Part shown: one piece after another, positions 62,991 through 64,000 of the stretch | Layout: each line of letters begins with the position of its first letter | How positions within the stretch are numbered: position 1 is the first letter of the stretch | Origin: Neodontobutis hainanensis | Lineage: Eukaryota; Chordata; Actinopteri; Gobiiformes; Odontobutidae | Assembly: GCA_024349245.1 (NCBI GenBank) | Contig: JALDNG010000022.1 | Location: 11,277,001-11,341,000, forward strand | DNA length: 64,000 nt | Direction: 5' to 3' | Program-made: the position numbers and the translations under genes | The notes under the pieces: generated by a model | Seen by the model: only the letters and a program-made list of their open reading frames with translations | The model's database searches: none | What the model was told of the DNA's origin: nothing

Positions 62991-64000
62991 TTAGTCATCA
63001 AACTTGATCTTTTTCCCCTGTGGTCTGCCAAATCCACCGCCACCTCTTCCACCTGGAGAAAAAAAAAAAAAAAAAAAAACACATTTAAAATGTATTTATA
63101 ATACAGTCAGGGCTAGTTTCTGATAAATCCTGTTCTTGTTGAACACGTTACCTCCAAATCCACCTCGTCCGCCTCCACGTCCACCCCCACGACCGCCAAA
63201 ACTACCCCGACCTCTGCCACCTCCGCCGCGACCACCAAAACCGCCAAAGCTTCCTCTTCCTCCACCACCACGTCCACCCCCTCGGCCACCGCGAAATCCG
63301 CCTTCACCCTTGGGCTTGGCGTAGTCCAGTGTGACCCTGTTACCGTCAATCTCTCCATCCTCCATGGCCTCTTTAGCTGCCTTGCAGTCATCTTCATTGT
63401 CAAAGTCGACAAAGCCAAAGCTTTAAAAAAAAAAAAAAGTATAAATGCAAAATAGTGTTATTTACAGGATACACTTTTGTTCCACATCAGACAACTGCCA
63501 CTGGGCAGCTGCCTGTTTAACTGCAAATTTCATTTACTTGAAGAATTGCCACAAAAGGATCCCTACCCTTTAGAAGCTCCTGTATCTCGGTCAGTTACTA
63601 TCCTGGCTGCAACTGCTCCCTCAAACGCATCCTTTAGAGTGTGATCTGTTGTGTCCTCACAGAGACCTTTGACAAATAAAGTTTTTGTGGGACCTAAAAG
63701 GAGAAACAAAGTCCATTGCCGGGAGGTTAGACAGTCCAGATGCCACTCATTTATGATCAAACCTCATCAGGACTTCTCTATAATTGAAATCTTGAGTTTC
63801 AAAAGTCCATTTCTCATCAAATCTGGCTTATCGTTAAGGTACACATTTAAAAACCTACCTGAATTTCCTCTGCCCCCTTCAGCTCTGTTTCCTGAGTTCT
63901 GGCTGTATTCCAGACGGATTGACCGGCCTTCAATGTCTGTGTTGTTCAGGTTGTCTAGTGCCTCCTTGGCATCCTCTGTGGTTTCAAATTCTATGAAAGC
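62991..64000 (-). CDS. ncl: Nucleolin, C-terminal part (5' end outside window)
   Basis: Nucleolin is the abundant nucleolar RNA-binding protein of ribosome biogenesis. Four last exons are visible: 64000-63859 (runs out of the window), 63693-63567, 63420-63152, 63052-62991. Phases agree throughout. The first holds the end of RRM3 (AFIEFETTEDAKEALDNLNN). The next two hold RRM4 with RNP2 TLFVKGL and RNP1 KGFGFVDF, then EAMEDGEIDGNRVTLDYAKP. A Gly/Arg-rich RGG/RGGG tail follows (about 50 residues), whose arginines are normally methylated. The protein ends PQGKKIKFDD, where mammals have PQGKKTKFE. The opposite strand of the RGG exon gives a meaningless Pro-rich frame. Confidence 0.97.
63421..63566 (-). 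ncRNA. NCL intron, possible H/ACA snoRNA host (SNORA75/U23 position)
   Basis: In mammals the intron between the two RRM4 exons of NCL carries the H/ACA snoRNA U23. The matching fish intron is 146 bases, just long enough for one. It contains a self-complementary GGCAGCTGCC and ACA triplets near its 3' part (AATAACACTA). I could not confirm a two-hairpin fold with an H box, so this is a positional suggestion only. Confidence 0.25.
63694..63858 (-). ncRNA. NCL intron, possible C/D snoRNA host (SNORD20/U20 position)
   Basis: In mammals the equivalent intron carries the C/D snoRNA U20. Here the minus strand has CCAGAT directly before a C-box-like TTTGATGA. About 80 bases on comes ATCTGG, which pairs with it as a terminal stem, and TGATGA is repeated midway after a CTGA. 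A proper D box next to the stem is missing, so the call is tentative. Confidence 0.3.

Noticed and set aside
63136..63324. Proline-rich plus-strand frame
   Set aside because: It is the reverse strand of the NCL Gly/Arg-rich exon.

Overview
This is a piece of a bony fish (teleost) nuclear chromosome. Genes have many short exons with GT-AG introns, the background is AT-rich, and there are teleost-type LINE/SINE repeats. It is not bacterial or viral. Gene order and strands on the right (ARMC9 +, B3GNT7 +, NCL -) match human 2q37.1 as I know it.

Layout. Positions 1-26,900 are gene-poor: I found no supportable coding exon. There are several GC-richer islands that look like conserved-noncoding/enhancer candidates (about 11.2, 15.5, 19.4, 21.0, 22.4 and 24.4 kb) and some decayed repeats. 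A CLN7/MFSD8-like transporter gene of 11 coding exons lies at 31,103-26,950 (-). POLR2H (RPB8), 5 coding exons, lies at 33,461-32,327 (-). It is head-to-head with ARMC9 (34,626-51,116, +, 24 required coding exons plus a candidate 36-nt microexon). B3GNT7 (57,181-58,410, +) has its main coding exon uninterrupted, with a short upstream exon that may hold the first two bases of the start codon. The window ends inside NCL (nucleolin, -), of which the last four exons (end of RRM3, RRM4, RGG tail) are visible.

Function. The genes are ordinary vertebrate genes with unrelated jobs: putative lysosomal transport, a shared RNA polymerase subunit, cilium basal-body function, poly-N-acetyllactosamine/keratan-sulfate extension, and ribosome biogenesis. 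They do not form a single pathway. The only regulatory coupling the sequence suggests is the shared POLR2H/ARMC9 promoter region.

Points worth a second look: a textbook U12-type intron and a GC-AG intron in ARMC9; a one-base reading-phase conflict in ARMC9 around 39.9 kb; a B3GNT7 start codon that may be split by an intron; short NCL introns where snoRNAs sit in other vertebrates; an intact 577-bp inverted-repeat transposon with 6-bp target duplications; a LINE and a SINE sharing a 3' tail; and a near-perfect hairpin in a POLR2H intron. I saw no convincing wholly new biological system. Exon joins were read by hand from splice motifs and protein-family knowledge, so single-base errors are possible.
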